From positions 372,001-436,000 of the forward strand of contig NZ_CP065410.1 in the NCBI RefSeq assembly GCF_020544405.1: a DNA stretch of 64,000 nt, read 5' to 3'. The notes under the pieces were generated by a model that saw only the letters and a program-made list of their open reading frames with translations, was not told the origin of the DNA and ran no database searches. The translations under genes were made by a program, and so were the position numbers. Shown piece by piece: positions 1-9,490 of this stretch. Within the stretch, counting starts at the first letter, position 1; each line of letters starts with the position of its first letter. The DNA comes from Pseudomonas sp. IAC-BECa141 (GTDB lineage Bacteria > Pseudomonadota > Gammaproteobacteria > Pseudomonadales > Pseudomonadaceae).

Positions 1-295
1 CGATCAGTTCGCCGGCGCTGCTGCGAATGGTCGCGTCCGGCTCGGGGATCAGCACGCGCAACATGTCGTAGTGGAACAGCGGTGGTTCCGCAGATTTCTT
101 CGACGGCGTGATCGTTGCGGCGCTGCTCGGATTCGGGGCCATGCGATTGCTGGTGGCCAGCGGCACGCGCCTGGCGTTGCCACGCGGTTGATCGGTGTAG
201 ACGCGATTGCCCTGTGCGTCGATGTAAGTGAACACCTCGGCCGATGCGCCGAGCGCGATCAACGACAGGAACAAGGCAATCGATCCCCGCGTCAT
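1..295 (-). CDS. DUF4124 domain protein, partial (3' end beyond the window)
   Basis: The frame runs off the left edge of the window, so only the first 98 residues are visible. It opens with a hydrophobic signal peptide (MTRGSIALFLSLIALGASA) followed by the DUF4124 signature in which a short stretch (EVFTYIDAQGNRVYTD) resembles the next gene's IYKYTDAGGNTVYSD. The start codon overlaps the stop of the upstream DUF4124 gene in an ATGA arrangement, so the two are probably translated together. Pseudomonas usually carries this pair between glnA and ntrBC. The role is unknown; a secreted or periplasmic protein is inferred from the signal peptide. Confidence 0.8.
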   Translation of the reverse strand, partial: MTRGSIALFLSLIALGASAEVFTYIDAQGNRVYTDQPRGNARRVPLATSNRMAPNPSSAATITPSKKSAEPPLFHYDMLRVLIPEPDATIRSSAGELI

Positions 296-801
296 GGCTT
301 GTGCACCCGCTGCACGGTGAACACCACCGCCGGACTCTGCTGAATGATCGCCTCGCCATTGATGACCTGCACCGCCAGCCGATGCTCGCCCCGGTCGACG
401 TTCACCAGTTGCAGGATCGGCACGTTGCTCGGCTGGCCATAAGGCGCGTCGTCCAAAAGCAGGCGCAATTGATGCGGCGGTTGCAGACGCGGCTTGATCA
501 GCACACTGACCGTGAAGGTGCCGTTGTTGGCGCGCAGGGCTTCCTCGGTGGGCAGGCCGGTCAGCTCCAGCACTTCGTAGGCATTGCGCGCAGGCTCACG
601 ACTGACCGTATCGGTAGACGGCGCATTCGGTGCCTGAGGCTGGACGCTGTTGAGCGGCGGCAACTCTACCGGCTGCGCCTGTACGCCGTCCGGCGCGTGA
701 TCGCTGTACACCGTGTTGCCGCCGGCGTCGGTGTACTTGTAGATCTGCGCGGCGACGGGCAGGGCGATCAGCAGCAAAATATAGAGAAGGGTGCGACCCA
801 T
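292..801 (-). CDS. DUF4124 domain-containing exported protein
   Basis: A 169-residue protein when started at the ATG at 801 (MGRTLLYILLLIALPVAAQ). This start puts a clean signal peptide at the N-terminus; longer upstream starts would add an unlikely leader that runs into the glnA terminator. The DUF4124 segment (IYKYTDAGGNTVYSDHAPDG) directly follows the predicted cleavage site. The middle is Pro/Ala/Gln-rich and the C-terminal half (about 85-165) contains beta-rich sequence such as GTFTVSVLIKPRLQPP. It lies downstream of glnA on the same strand and overlaps the next DUF4124 gene by four bases. No enzymatic function is apparent; the family is uncharacterised. Confidence 0.85.
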   Translation of the reverse strand: MGRTLLYILLLIALPVAAQIYKYTDAGGNTVYSDHAPDGVQAQPVELPPLNSVQPQAPNAPSTDTVSREPARNAYEVLELTGLPTEEALRANNGTFTVSVLIKPRLQPPHQLRLLLDDAPYGQPSNVPILQLVNVDRGEHRLAVQVINGEAIIQQSPAVVFTVQRVHKP

Positions 802-883
802 GAAATCGACCGAAAACGAAAACGATGGGATGCAGCATAGGACAGTGGAGCAGGGAAGGCTCGGATGGAAAACATCCGGCCAA

Positions 884-912
884 TAAAAAAGGCCTCCCGA
901 AGGAGGCCTCTC
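884..912 (-). terminator. Rho-independent terminator of glnA
   Basis: On the minus strand an 8-bp stem AGGCCTCC / GGAGGCCT with a TTCG tetraloop is followed by a run of six T residues. It begins about 35 bases after the glnA stop codon, so it should end most glnA transcripts before the DUF4124 pair. Confidence 0.9.
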
Positions 913-945
913 TTTTGCCACGCCGCGTAGCGCGGCGCTACCGGA

Positions 946-2352
946 TCAGCAGCTGTAGTACAGCTCATATTCCAGTGGGTGTACGAAGGTGCGGACCTTG
1001 ATTTCTTCTTCGGATTTCAGCGCGATGTAGGCATCGATGAAGTCGTCGGAGAACACGCCACCCTTGGTCAGGAACGCACGGCCCTTGTCCAGCTCTTCCA
1101 GAGCTTCTTTCAGGCTGCCGCAAACTTGCGGGATCTCTTTCGCCTCTTCAGGCGGCAGGTCGTACAGGTTCTTGTCGGCAGCATCGCCTGGGTGGATCTT
1201 GTTCTGGATACCGTCCAGACCGGCCATCAGCAGTGCTGCGAAAGCCAGGTACGGGTTGGCAGCCGGATCCGGGAAACGTGCTTCGATACGACGGCCACGC
1301 GGGCTGTTGACGTAAGGAATACGGATCGAGGCGGAACGGTTGCGAGCCGAGTAGGCCAGCATCACCGGAGCTTCGAAGCCTGGCACCAGACGCTTGTAGG
1401 AGTTGGTGGCCGGGTTGGTGAAGCCGTTCAGGGCCTTACCGTGCTTGATGATGCCGCCGATGAAGTACAGGGCGGTTTCGGACAGGCCGGCATAGCCTTC
1501 GCCAGCGAAGGTGTTCTTGCCGTCTTTGGCGATGGACATGTGCACGTGCATACCCGAACCGTTGTCACCGTACAGTGGCTTCGGCATGAAGGTCGCAGTG
1601 CGGCCGTAGGCATCGGCCACGTTGTGTACAACGTATTTCAGAGTCTGAACTTCGTCAGCTTTCTTCACCAGGGTGTTGAACTTGACACCGATTTCGTTTT
1701 GACCGGCGGTTGCCACTTCGTGGTGGTGAACTTCAACGGTCTGACCCATCTCTTCCAGTGCGTTGCACATGGCGGTACGGATTTCGTGGTCGTGGTCGAA
1801 CGGCGGAACCGGGAAGTAGCCGCCTTTCACGCCTGGACGGTGGCCCTTGTTGCCGCCTTCCACGTCCTGGTCGGACATCCACGAGCCTTGCTCGGAGTAG
1901 ATCTTGAACATCGAGCCGGAGATGTCGGACTTGAACTTCACTTCGTCGAAGATGAAGAACTCAGGCTCGGGACCGGCGAATACGGTGTCACCGATACCGG
2001 TGGTCTTCAGGTATTCCTCGGCGCGACGGGCAATGGCACGTGGGTCGCGGTCGTAGCCCTGCATGGTCGAAGGCTCGATGATGTCGCAGACCAGGATCAG
2101 GGTCGGTTCTTCGGTGAACGGGTCCAGAACGGCGGTTTCGTCGTCCGGCATCAGGATCATGTCGGAGGCTTCGATGCCTTTCCAGCCAGCGATGGAGGAA
2201 CCGTCGAACATCTTGCCCGCTTCGAAGAAGTCGTCTTCCAGCGCATCGCGAGCCGGCATGGTCACGTGGTGCTGAGTGCCTTTGGTGTCCGTGAAGCGCA
2301 GATCAATCCACTTGACGTCATGATCTTTGATGAGTTGAACCGACTTCGACAT
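946..2352 (-). CDS. glnA: Glutamine synthetase, type I
   Basis: This 468-residue protein matches the standard length of bacterial GS-I. It condenses glutamate and ammonia with ATP to form glutamine in the cytoplasm as a dodecamer. Visible motifs include the catalytic-domain stretch [14 protein letters not shown], the glutamate-flap region [17 protein letters not shown], the [10 protein letters not shown] segment and, near the C-terminus, NLYDLPPEE. In that last motif Tyr397 is the expected adenylylation site, so the enzyme should be controlled by GlnE. The gene is preceded by a sigma-54 promoter and an NtrC-type site (see those entries), consistent with induction on nitrogen limitation. Identification is essentially certain. 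Confidence 0.98.
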   Translation of the reverse strand: MSKSVQLIKDHDVKWIDLRFTDTKGTQHHVTMPARDALEDDFFEAGKMFDGSSIAGWKGIEASDMILMPDDETAVLDPFTEEPTLILVCDIIEPSTMQGYDRDPRAIARRAEEYLKTTGIGDTVFAGPEPEFFIFDEVKFKSDISGSMFKIYSEQGSWMSDQDVEGGNKGHRPGVKGGYFPVPPFDHDHEIRTAMCNALEEMGQTVEVHHHEVATAGQNEIGVKFNTLVKKADEVQTLKYVVHNVADAYGRTATFMPKPLYGDNGSGMHVHMSIAKDGKNTFAGEGYAGLSETALYFIGGIIKHGKALNGFTNPATNSYKRLVPGFEAPVMLAYSARNRSASIRIPYVNSPRGRRIEARFPDPAANPYLAFAALLMAGLDGIQNKIHPGDAADKNLYDLPPEEAKEIPQVCGSLKEALEELDKGRAFLTKGGVFSDDFIDAYIALKSEEEIKVRTFVHPLEYELYYSC

Positions 2353-2447
2353 AGTGTCCTCCGGGTGAATTAGGGCGGGTAGTGGATGCCCTTAATAGTG
2401 GTGATGCCGGCGCGAATACTCTGCCAAGGCAACCTGCCTCACAAGGG

Positions 2448-2463
2448 AGCAAATTGCATGCCA
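2448..2463 (-). promoter_or_regulatory. Sigma-54 promoter of glnA
   Basis: The minus strand reads TGGCATGCAATTTGCT, matching the -24/-12 consensus TGGCAC-N5-TTGCW at all positions but one, with GG and GC correctly spaced. It lies about 95 bases upstream of the glnA start codon. Sigma-54 control of glnA by NtrC is well established in enterics and pseudomonads. Confidence 0.85.
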
Positions 2464-2566
2464 GTGCCCCAGCATGGGTTTTTTGCCCCAAATTCACGCT
2501 TCTAAAGATCGAAAGCGCCTTAATGGCGAAAATCTCGCCCTTTAATGTAGCGTTCAAATCGAAAAA

Positions 2567-2583
2567 TGACCCGTTTTGGTGCG
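2567..2583 (-). promoter_or_regulatory. NtrC-like enhancer site upstream of glnA
   Basis: TGACCCGTTTTGGTGCG is an imperfect match to the NtrC dyad TGCACC-N5-GGTGCA and sits roughly 105-120 bases upstream of the glnA -24 element, a normal distance for an enhancer. A second, weaker half-site-like sequence (TGCACATTAACTGG) follows at 2596. Assignment rests on motif similarity only. Confidence 0.55.
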
Positions 2584-2631
2584 CGCAAAACCTTCTGCAC
2601 ATTAACTGGTTAAACCTTGAGCAATTTCCGC

Positions 2632-2637
2632 TATAAT
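2632..2637 (+). promoter_or_regulatory. Candidate -10 element for thiI
   Basis: A perfect TATAAT lies 43 bases upstream of the thiI ATG, in the 327-base divergent region between glnA and thiI. The -35 hexamer about 17 bases upstream is poor (GTTAAA), so this is only a plausible sigma-70 promoter. The rest of the divergent region holds the glnA regulatory elements and no gene. Confidence 0.5.
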
Positions 2638-2679
2638 CCGCGCCCCCCTTTTTCGGCTGGCCCTGCGCGCGCTGTTTTC

Positions 2680-4134
2680 ATGAAACTAATCGTTAAAGTC
2701 TTTCCCGAGATCACCATCAAAAGCCGACCTGTCCGGACGAAATTCATCCGCCAGCTGGCCAAGAACATCCGCACCGTGCTCCGCGACCTGGACCCGGCCG
2801 TGGTGGTGAACGGTGTGTGGGACAATCTCGAGCTGGAAACCCGCGTTACCGATCCCAAGGCCCTGAAGGAAATGGGCGAGCGCCTGACCTGCATGCCGGG
2901 CATCGCGCACTTTCTGCAGATCGACGAGTACCCGCTGGGCGACTTCGACGACATCACCGAGAAGTGCAAGCAGCACTACGGCGATGCACTGGCCGGGAAG
3001 ATTTTCTCGGTGCGCTGCAAACGTGCGGGCAAGCATGCGTTCAGCTCGATGGACGTCGAAAAATACGTCGGCAGCAAGCTGCGCCGTGAATGCGGTGCCG
3101 CGGGGATCGACCTGAAAGCGCCGGAAGTCGAAGTCCGCATCGAAGTTCGCGACAAACGGTTGTTTGTGATCCACAGCCAGCACGATGGCATTGGCGGCTA
3201 CCCGCTCGGTGCGCTGGAACAGACACTGGTATTGATGTCCGGTGGCTTTGACTCGACGGTTGCTGCGTACCAGATCCTGCGCCGCGGCCTGATGACGCAC
3301 TTCTGCTTCTTCAATCTGGGCGGTCGTGCCCACGAATTGGGCGTAATGGAAGTCGCGCATTTCATCTGGAAGAAGTACGGCAGCTCGCAACGCGTGCTAT
3401 TTGTCAGTGTTCCGTTCGAAGAAGTGTTGGGCGAAATTCTCGGCAAGGTCGACGACAGTCATATGGGCGTCGTATTGAAGCGTATGATGTTGCGCGCAGC
3501 GTCGAGCATTGCCGAGCGCCTGCACATTGATGCGCTGGTCACCGGCGAAGCGATTTCCCAGGTGTCGAGCCAGACGTTGCCGAACCTGTCGGTCATCGAT
3601 TGCGTTACCGACAAACTGGTGCTGCGACCGCTGATCGTCGCCCACAAGCAAGACATCATCGACACGGCCGACCAGATCGGTACCGGTGATTTCGCCCGGC
3701 ACATGCCGGAATACTGCGGCGTCATCTCGGTCAACCCGAAGACCGCCGCCAAGCGTGGCCGGGTCGAGCACGAAGAGCAGGAATTCGACATGGCGGTGCT
3801 CGAGCGTGCGCTCGCAAACGCCAGACTGGTGCCGATCGATCGGGTGATCGACGAATTGGGCCAGGATTTGCAGATCGAAGAAGTCAGCGAAGCGCTGGCC
3901 GGTCAGATCGTCATCGACATCCGCCACCCGGATGCCGCCGAGGATGACCCGCTGGAACTCGCCGGCATAGAGGTACAGACGATGCCGTTCTACGCAGTGA
4001 ACGCTCGTTTCAAGGAACTGGACCCTACTCGCCAGTACCTGCTGTATTGCGACAAAGGCGTGATGAGTCGCCTGCATGCCCACCATTTGCTCAGTGAGGG
4101 GCATGCCAATGTGCGCGTTTATCGACCGAGCTAA
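2680..4134 (+). CDS. thiI: tRNA 4-thiouridine synthase / thiamine thiazole sulfurtransferase
   Basis: This 484-residue protein begins at ATG 2680 ([17 protein letters not shown]); an in-frame upstream TTG would overlap the -10 element and is rejected. ThiI makes 4-thiouridine at position 8 of tRNA and helps thiamine thiazole formation. The order is the ferredoxin-like/THUMP region (about 1-165), the PP-loop ATPase with SGGFDS at 187-192, and a C-terminal rhodanese domain. Cys457 in [12 protein letters not shown] is the expected persulfide carrier, and Cys346 in MPEYCGVI is the partner cysteine. The gene is divergent from glnA and followed by typA in the same direction. Confidence 0.97.
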   Translation: MKLIVKVFPEITIKSRPVRTKFIRQLAKNIRTVLRDLDPAVVVNGVWDNLELETRVTDPKALKEMGERLTCMPGIAHFLQIDEYPLGDFDDITEKCKQHYGDALAGKIFSVRCKRAGKHAFSSMDVEKYVGSKLRRECGAAGIDLKAPEVEVRIEVRDKRLFVIHSQHDGIGGYPLGALEQTLVLMSGGFDSTVAAYQILRRGLMTHFCFFNLGGRAHELGVMEVAHFIWKKYGSSQRVLFVSVPFEEVLGEILGKVDDSHMGVVLKRMMLRAASSIAERLHIDALVTGEAISQVSSQTLPNLSVIDCVTDKLVLRPLIVAHKQDIIDTADQIGTGDFARHMPEYCGVISVNPKTAAKRGRVEHEEQEFDMAVLERALANARLVPIDRVIDELGQDLQIEEVSEALAGQIVIDIRHPDAAEDDPLELAGIEVQTMPFYAVNARFKELDPTRQYLLYCDKGVMSRLHAHHLLSEGHANVRVYRPS

Positions 4135-4273
4135 GTGCCCGGGGCTGTTTGCCTGTGGCCTGCGTCACCGGCCCCCCGACACCGCCGTCAAGCTGTAACG
4201 GCCATGCCGGACACTACTGCTAATCGCTGCCAGGACTTGTCAGCAAACCGAATCCTCTGATCGAGATACACAA

Positions 4274-6094
4274 GTGATCGAAAATCTACGTAACATCGCC
4301 ATCATTGCCCACGTTGACCACGGTAAGACCACCCTGGTAGACAAACTCCTGCGTCAATCCGGCACCCTGGAGCGCAACGAGCTCAACGACGAGCGCGTGA
4401 TGGACTCCAACGACCAGGAAAAAGAACGCGGCATTACCATTCTGGCGAAAAACACCGCCATCAACTGGAACGGCTACCACATCAACATCGTGGACACCCC
4501 GGGCCACGCCGACTTCGGCGGCGAAGTAGAGCGCGTCATGTCGATGGTCGACTCCGTGCTGCTGCTGGTTGACGCCCAGGACGGCCCTATGCCGCAAACC
4601 CGTTTCGTGACCAAGAAGGCGTTCGAAGCTGGTCTGAAGCCGATCGTCGTGATCAACAAGGTCGACCGTCCGGGCGCGCGTCCTGACTGGGTTCTGGACC
4701 AGATCTTCGACCTGTTCGACAACCTGGGTGCCACCGACGAACAGCTGGACTTCAAAGTCGTCTACGCCTCGGCCCTGAACGGCATCGCCGGTCTGGACCA
4801 CACCGACATGGCCGAAGACATGACCCCGCTGTACCAGTCGATCATCGACAACGTTCCAGCGCCGGCCGTTGACCGTGACGGTCCGTTCCAGATGCAGATC
4901 TCCGCACTGGACTACAACAGCTTCCTGGGTGTGATCGGCGTTGGCCGTATTGCCCGTGGCCGCATCAAGCCGAACACCCCGGTCGTCGCCATCGACACCG
5001 AAGGCAAGCGCCGCAACGGTCGTATCCTGAAGCTGATGGGTCACCACGGTCTGCACCGCGTTGACGTCGAAGAAGCCCAGGCCGGCGACATCGTCTGCAT
5101 CAGCGGTTTCGACGAGCTGTTTATCTCCGACACCCTGTGCGACATCAACACTGTCGAAGCGATGAAGCCGCTGACCGTCGACGAGCCGACCGTTTCCATG
5201 ACCTTCCAGGTCAACGACTCGCCGTTCTGCGGTAAAGAAGGCAAGTTCGTGACTTCCCGCAACATCAAGGAACGTCTGGACAAAGAGCTGCTGTACAACG
5301 TTGCCCTGAAAGTTGAAGAAGGCGATTCCGCCGACAAGTTCAAGGTATCGGGTCGTGGTGAGCTGCACCTGTCGGTACTGATCGAAACCATGCGTCGCGA
5401 AGGCTTCGAGATGGCAGTGGGCCGTCCTGAAGTGATCATCCGCGAAGTGGGCGGCGTGAAGCAGGAACCGTTCGAAAACGTGACCATCGACATCCCTGAA
5501 GAGTCCCAGGGCAAGGTCATGGAAGAAATGGGTCTGCGTAAGGGCGACCTGACCAACATGTCCCCGGATGGCAAGGGCCGTGTGCGCCTGGAGTACAACA
5601 TCCCGGCTCGCGGTCTGATCGGTTTCCGTAACCAGTTCCTGACCCTGACCAACGGCGCAGGCATCCTGACCTCGATCTTCGATCGTTACGACACCATGAA
5701 GTCCGGTCACATGTCCGGCCGTCAGAACGGTGTTCTGGTATCGGTTGAAACCGGCAAGGCACTGACCTACTCCCTGGAAACCCTGCAGGCTCGTGGCAAG
5801 CTGTTCGTGGAACACGGTCAGGAGATCTACAACGGTCAGATCGTGGGTCTGAACAGCCGTGACAACGACCTGGGCGTCAACCCTACCAAGGGCAAGAAGC
5901 TCGACAACATGCGTGCTTCGGGCAAAGACGAAACCATCGCTCTGGTTCCACCTGTCCGCTTCACTCTGGAGCAGGCTCTGGAATTCATCCAGGATGACGA
6001 GCTGTGCGAAGTGACGCCGAAGTCCATCCGTCTTCGCAAGAAGATCCTGGACGAAGGCGAGCGCACCCGCGCTGCCAAGAAAGCCAAGGCATAA
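4274..6094 (+). CDS. typA: Ribosome-associated GTPase TypA/BipA
   Basis: A 606-residue translational GTPase starting at GTG 4274 ([20 protein letters not shown]). The G1 P-loop is AHVDHGKT at about 12-19, G3 is DTPGHADF, and G4 is NKVD. EF-G-like domains and the BipA-specific C-terminal domain follow. BipA binds 70S/50S ribosomes and assists large-subunit assembly at low temperature and under stress. The codon use is strongly biased, as expected for an abundant protein. A strong terminator lies directly downstream. No ATG is available near the family start, so the GTG assignment is firm. Confidence 0.97.
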   Translation: MIENLRNIAIIAHVDHGKTTLVDKLLRQSGTLERNELNDERVMDSNDQEKERGITILAKNTAINWNGYHINIVDTPGHADFGGEVERVMSMVDSVLLLVDAQDGPMPQTRFVTKKAFEAGLKPIVVINKVDRPGARPDWVLDQIFDLFDNLGATDEQLDFKVVYASALNGIAGLDHTDMAEDMTPLYQSIIDNVPAPAVDRDGPFQMQISALDYNSFLGVIGVGRIARGRIKPNTPVVAIDTEGKRRNGRILKLMGHHGLHRVDVEEAQAGDIVCISGFDELFISDTLCDINTVEAMKPLTVDEPTVSMTFQVNDSPFCGKEGKFVTSRNIKERLDKELLYNVALKVEEGDSADKFKVSGRGELHLSVLIETMRREGFEMAVGRPEVIIREVGGVKQEPFENVTIDIPEESQGKVMEEMGLRKGDLTNMSPDGKGRVRLEYNIPARGLIGFRNQFLTLTNGAGILTSIFDRYDTMKSGHMSGRQNGVLVSVETGKALTYSLETLQARGKLFVEHGQEIYNGQIVGLNSRDNDLGVNPTKGKKLDNMRASGKDETIALVPPVRFTLEQALEFIQDDELCEVTPKSIRLRKKILDEGERTRAAKKAKA

Positions 6095-6110
6095 GCTTTA
6101 GCCAGGCTTG

Positions 6111-6147
6111 AAAAAAACGCCCCCGGTCGAGAGACCGGGGGCGTTTT
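6111..6147. terminator. Strong bidirectional terminator after typA
   Basis: A stem ACGCCCCCGGTC / GACCGGGGGCGT with loop GAGA is flanked by seven A residues on one side and a T run on the other. It can therefore work for typA on the plus strand and for the convergent minus-strand YkgJ gene. Confidence 0.92.
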
Positions 6148-6183
6148 TGTTTGTCCGGGATTTGAATATCGCGTTCGGCGTCT

Positions 6184-6234
6184 GGGACGCGGAGCGTCCC
6201 GGGCTGCATTCCCACGCGGAGCGTGGGAACGATC
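6184..6234. repeat. Palindromic intergenic repeat, two-module copy
   Basis: Contains GGGACGC-gga-GCGTCCC followed by TTCCCACGC-gga-GCGTGGGAA and ends in CGATCA. This is a shortened member of the modular family seen at 20037, 29560, 32911, 35071 and 44473. It lies between convergent genes. Confidence 0.85.
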
Positions 6235-6242
6235 AAGCAGGA

Positions 6243-6680
6243 TCAGAAGCGTTCGATCGACCGCGAATTCTGCACCCGCTCCACTTCCTTTGGCTTGTAA
6301 GCGCAATATCCCGGGCGCGGGCCGATTTTCGGGTGGTTGCGGCAGGTGTCCGGGCGCTTGTCATAAATGGTGCACAGGCGGCTCTTGCGATCCAGGTAGT
6401 AGCAATCGTTGTTGCTCATGCGCTGGAGGGTGAAGATCCCCGACTTCTGGTTGAAACGCTCGACCAGACCTTCCTTTTGCAGACGCTTGGCGATGTTCTT
6501 CGGCGGGTCGCCCAGTTCGAACTCGTCGACCACACCGATACGCACCAGATCCTTGATCTTGACCTCGACCGGCAGCGTGCAGCAGCTGGAGACGCACGAG
6601 CCGCACATCGGGGCCGAATATTTGGCCCAGGTATCGAGACGGTCGATCTCGGCTGCGGCGATCAGGTTGGGCTTCATCAT
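6243..6680 (-). CDS. YkgJ family cysteine-cluster protein
   Basis: A 145-residue cytoplasmic protein with the cysteine pattern of the YkgJ/CxxCxxCC family: MCGSCVSSCC near residue 25, then CYYLDRKSRLCTIYDKRP and CRNHPKIGPRPGYC toward the C-terminus. Family members are thought to bind a metal or iron-sulfur cluster, but no biochemical function is established. Translation may start at the first or second Met (MMKP). The gene is convergent with typA across a terminator and a palindromic repeat, and divergent from glgP. Confidence 0.85.
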   Translation of the reverse strand: MMKPNLIAAAEIDRLDTWAKYSAPMCGSCVSSCCTLPVEVKIKDLVRIGVVDEFELGDPPKNIAKRLQKEGLVERFNQKSGIFTLQRMSNNDCYYLDRKSRLCTIYDKRPDTCRNHPKIGPRPGYCAYKPKEVERVQNSRSIERF

Positions 6681-6937
6681 CGGTGTTTACCAGGCGTGTG
6701 CATCAGGGCGCGCGATCATACCGGGACTGGTGGATTTTTGAACAACCTTTCGCCAGATTTTTTCTTCATGCGCAAGTATCGTCCAACAATTCGGCACGGC
6801 CCCTGCATTCATTAAGGCATTGCCCAAGGTATTGCCGGACGAAGTCTCACTCTCACGAAAAACTGCCGAACCAGAGCTCCTACCGTCGGTCAGACCGTCT
6901 AGGCTCTGACAATTCCCGCTCGCTCGAGGTCCTATCG

Positions 6938-9388
6938 ATGACTCAAGAACCACTAGTTCGCGAAGCAGAGGTGGCCGCATTCCGCGACGCCGTCCTGACC
7001 AAACTCACCTACGCGGTGGGCAAAGACCCGGATCACGCCTTCGACCATGACTGGTTCGAAGCCATCGCCCTGGCGGCGCGCGATCACATGGTCGAGCACT
7101 GGATGGACCACACCCGGCAGATCTACCGCAAAGGTCAGAAGCGGGTGTATTACCTCTCGCTGGAATTCCTTATCGGCCGCTTGCTGTACGACAGCCTGAG
7201 CAACCTAGGTCTGCTGGACGTCGCCCGTGAAGCGCTGACCGAACTGGGCGTCGATCTGGAGCGCATTCGCATCCTGGAGCCGGATGCGGCGCTGGGCAAC
7301 GGAGGTCTCGGACGGCTGGCGGCGTGCTTCATGGAAAGCATGTCGACCCTCGGCATCGCCGGCCACGGCTACGGCATTCGTTACGAACACGGGCTGTTCC
7401 GCCAGGCCATCGTCGACGGCTGGCAGCAGGAACAGACCGAACACTGGCTGGATTTCGGCAACCCCTGGGAGTTCGAGCGGCCAGAGGTGGTCTATCCGAT
7501 CGGCTTTGGCGGCAGCGTCGAGACCGTGACCGACAACGAAGGCAAATCGAAACAGGTCTGGCATCCGGCGGAAACCGTGCGGGCCATCGCCTACGACACC
7601 CCCGTGGTCGGCTGGCGCGGGGCGAGCGTCAACACCTTGCGTCTGTGGCGGGCCCGGGCCATGGAAGACCTGCACCTGGAGCGCTTCAACGCCGGTGACC
7701 ACCTGGGCGCCGTCGCCGAAGTGGCCCGGGCCGAAAGTATTTCCCGCGTACTTTACCCGGCGGACAGCACCGAAGCCGGGCAGGAACTGCGCCTGCGTCA
7801 GGAATACTTCTTCGTCGCAGCCTCGCTTCAGGATCTGCTGCGCCGTCACCGCAACATGCACACCTCGGTGCTGACGCTGGGCGATCACGCGGCAATCCAG
7901 CTCAACGATACGCACCCTTCGATCGCCGTCGCCGAACTGATGCGGCAACTGGTCGATGTCTACGACGTGGCCTGGGATGCGGCATGGCAAGTCACTGTCG
8001 ATACGCTGTCGTACACTAACCACACGCTGCTGCCCGAAGCGCTGGAAACCTGGCCGGTGGGGCTGATGGAACGCATGCTGCCGCGGCACATGCAGATCAT
8101 TTACCTGATCAACGCCCAGCACATCGATTCGCTGCGGGCCAAGGGCATCCACGATTTCGACGTGCTGCGCGCGGTGTCGCTGATCGAGGAAGACAACGGG
8201 CGCCGGGTGCGCATGGGCAACCTGGCGTTCCTCGGCTCCCACAGCGTCAACGGGGTGTCCGGGCTGCACACGCAACTGATGCGCAAAACCGTGTTCGCCG
8301 AACTGCACAAGCTGTATCCGGAGCGGATCAACAACAAGACCAACGGCATTACCTTCCGCCGCTGGCTGTACCAGGCCAACCCTGAACTGACATCGATGCT
8401 GGTCGATTCCCTCGGCCCGGACGTCCTGGATAACCCGGAACAGCGATTGCTCGATCTTGAGCCGTTCGCCGAACAACCAGCCTTTCGCAAAGCCTTCGCC
8501 GAGCAACGGTTGCACAGCAAAAAAGCCTTGGCGTACCTGATTCATGAAAGGCTGGGGATCGCGGTCAATCCGGCAGCGATGTTCGACGTGCAGGTCAAAC
8601 GGATTCACGAATACAAACGTCAGTTGCTCAACCTCATGCATACGGTCGCGCTGTATCAGGCGATTCGCGCCGAGCCGGAAATCGACTGGGTGCCGCGCGT
8701 GAAAATCTTCGCCGGCAAAGCGGCGGCGAGTTATCACCAGGCCAAGCTGATCATCAAACTGACCAACGACATCGCCCGGGTGGTGAACAACGACCCGACC
8801 GTGCGTGGGCTGCTGAAAGTGGTGTTCCTGCCCAACTACAACGTCAGTCTGGCGGAAAGCATCATTCCTGCGGCGGACCTGTCGGAGCAGATATCCACTG
8901 CCGGTTTCGAAGCCTCGGGCACCAGCAACATGAAGTTCGGCCTCAACGGTGCGCTGACCATCGGCACGCTCGACGGTGCCAACGTGGAAATGTGCGAAAA
9001 CATCGGCGCCGAGCACATGTTCATCTTCGGCCTCAGTGCCCAGCAGGTCGAGGCGCGCAAGCAGAACCACGAGTTCAGCGCATTGCCGGACATCGCCGCG
9101 TCCCATCGCCTCAACGACGTGCTGCAGGCGATCCGCAGCGGGGTGTTCTCGCCGGACGACACGTCGCGCTACACCGGACTGATCGATTCGCTGGTGGATT
9201 ACGACCGGTTCTTCGTCTGCGCCGATTTCGATTCGTACTGGGAAGCGCAGATGCGAGTCGATGCGCTCTGGCACGACGCCAATAACTGGTGGCGTTCGGC
9301 GGTGCTGAACACCTCGCGCATGGGCTGGTTCTCGTCCGACCGGACGATCCGCGAGTACGCCACGGATATCTGGAAGGCACTGGAGTAA
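6938..9388 (+). CDS. glgP: Glycogen/maltodextrin phosphorylase
   Basis: This 816-residue family GT35 enzyme releases glucose-1-phosphate from alpha-1,4-glucans. The start at ATG 6938 (MTQEPLVREAEVAAFRD) gives normal family length; the open frame extends further upstream through unconserved sequence. Characteristic segments are the NGGLGRLAACFMES motif in the N-terminal half and EASGTSNMKFGLNGA, in which Lys666 should carry pyridoxal phosphate. The 257-base region upstream, divergent from the YkgJ gene, shows no other gene. It lies just before the DUF2339/DUF3999 pair rather than in a glg operon. Confidence 0.95.
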   Translation: MTQEPLVREAEVAAFRDAVLTKLTYAVGKDPDHAFDHDWFEAIALAARDHMVEHWMDHTRQIYRKGQKRVYYLSLEFLIGRLLYDSLSNLGLLDVAREALTELGVDLERIRILEPDAALGNGGLGRLAACFMESMSTLGIAGHGYGIRYEHGLFRQAIVDGWQQEQTEHWLDFGNPWEFERPEVVYPIGFGGSVETVTDNEGKSKQVWHPAETVRAIAYDTPVVGWRGASVNTLRLWRARAMEDLHLERFNAGDHLGAVAEVARAESISRVLYPADSTEAGQELRLRQEYFFVAASLQDLLRRHRNMHTSVLTLGDHAAIQLNDTHPSIAVAELMRQLVDVYDVAWDAAWQVTVDTLSYTNHTLLPEALETWPVGLMERMLPRHMQIIYLINAQHIDSLRAKGIHDFDVLRAVSLIEEDNGRRVRMGNLAFLGSHSVNGVSGLHTQLMRKTVFAELHKLYPERINNKTNGITFRRWLYQANPELTSMLVDSLGPDVLDNPEQRLLDLEPFAEQPAFRKAFAEQRLHSKKALAYLIHERLGIAVNPAAMFDVQVKRIHEYKRQLLNLMHTVALYQAIRAEPEIDWVPRVKIFAGKAAASYHQAKLIIKLTNDIARVVNNDPTVRGLLKVVFLPNYNVSLAESIIPAADLSEQISTAGFEASGTSNMKFGLNGALTIGTLDGANVEMCENIGAEHMFIFGLSAQQVEARKQNHEFSALPDIAASHRLNDVLQAIRSGVFSPDDTSRYTGLIDSLVDYDRFFVCADFDSYWEAQMRVDALWHDANNWWRSAVLNTSRMGWFSSDRTIREYATDIWKALE

Positions 9389-9490
9389 CTTTTAGCGACA
9401 AATGTGCGCCCGGCCCCACGATTGTTGGGCCGGGCCGATATACTGAGCCTTGGTTTCGCCCCGCCACGGGGCCGCTCAGGGATATCGACC

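Noticed and set aside
979..2373. A 464-codon plus-strand frame opposite glnA
   Set aside because: It is a mirror of strongly biased glnA codons; no recognisable protein.
2596..2612. TGCACATTAACTGGTTA as a second NtrC site
   Set aside because: Only the left half fits the consensus; it overlaps the thiI promoter region and cannot be supported alone.
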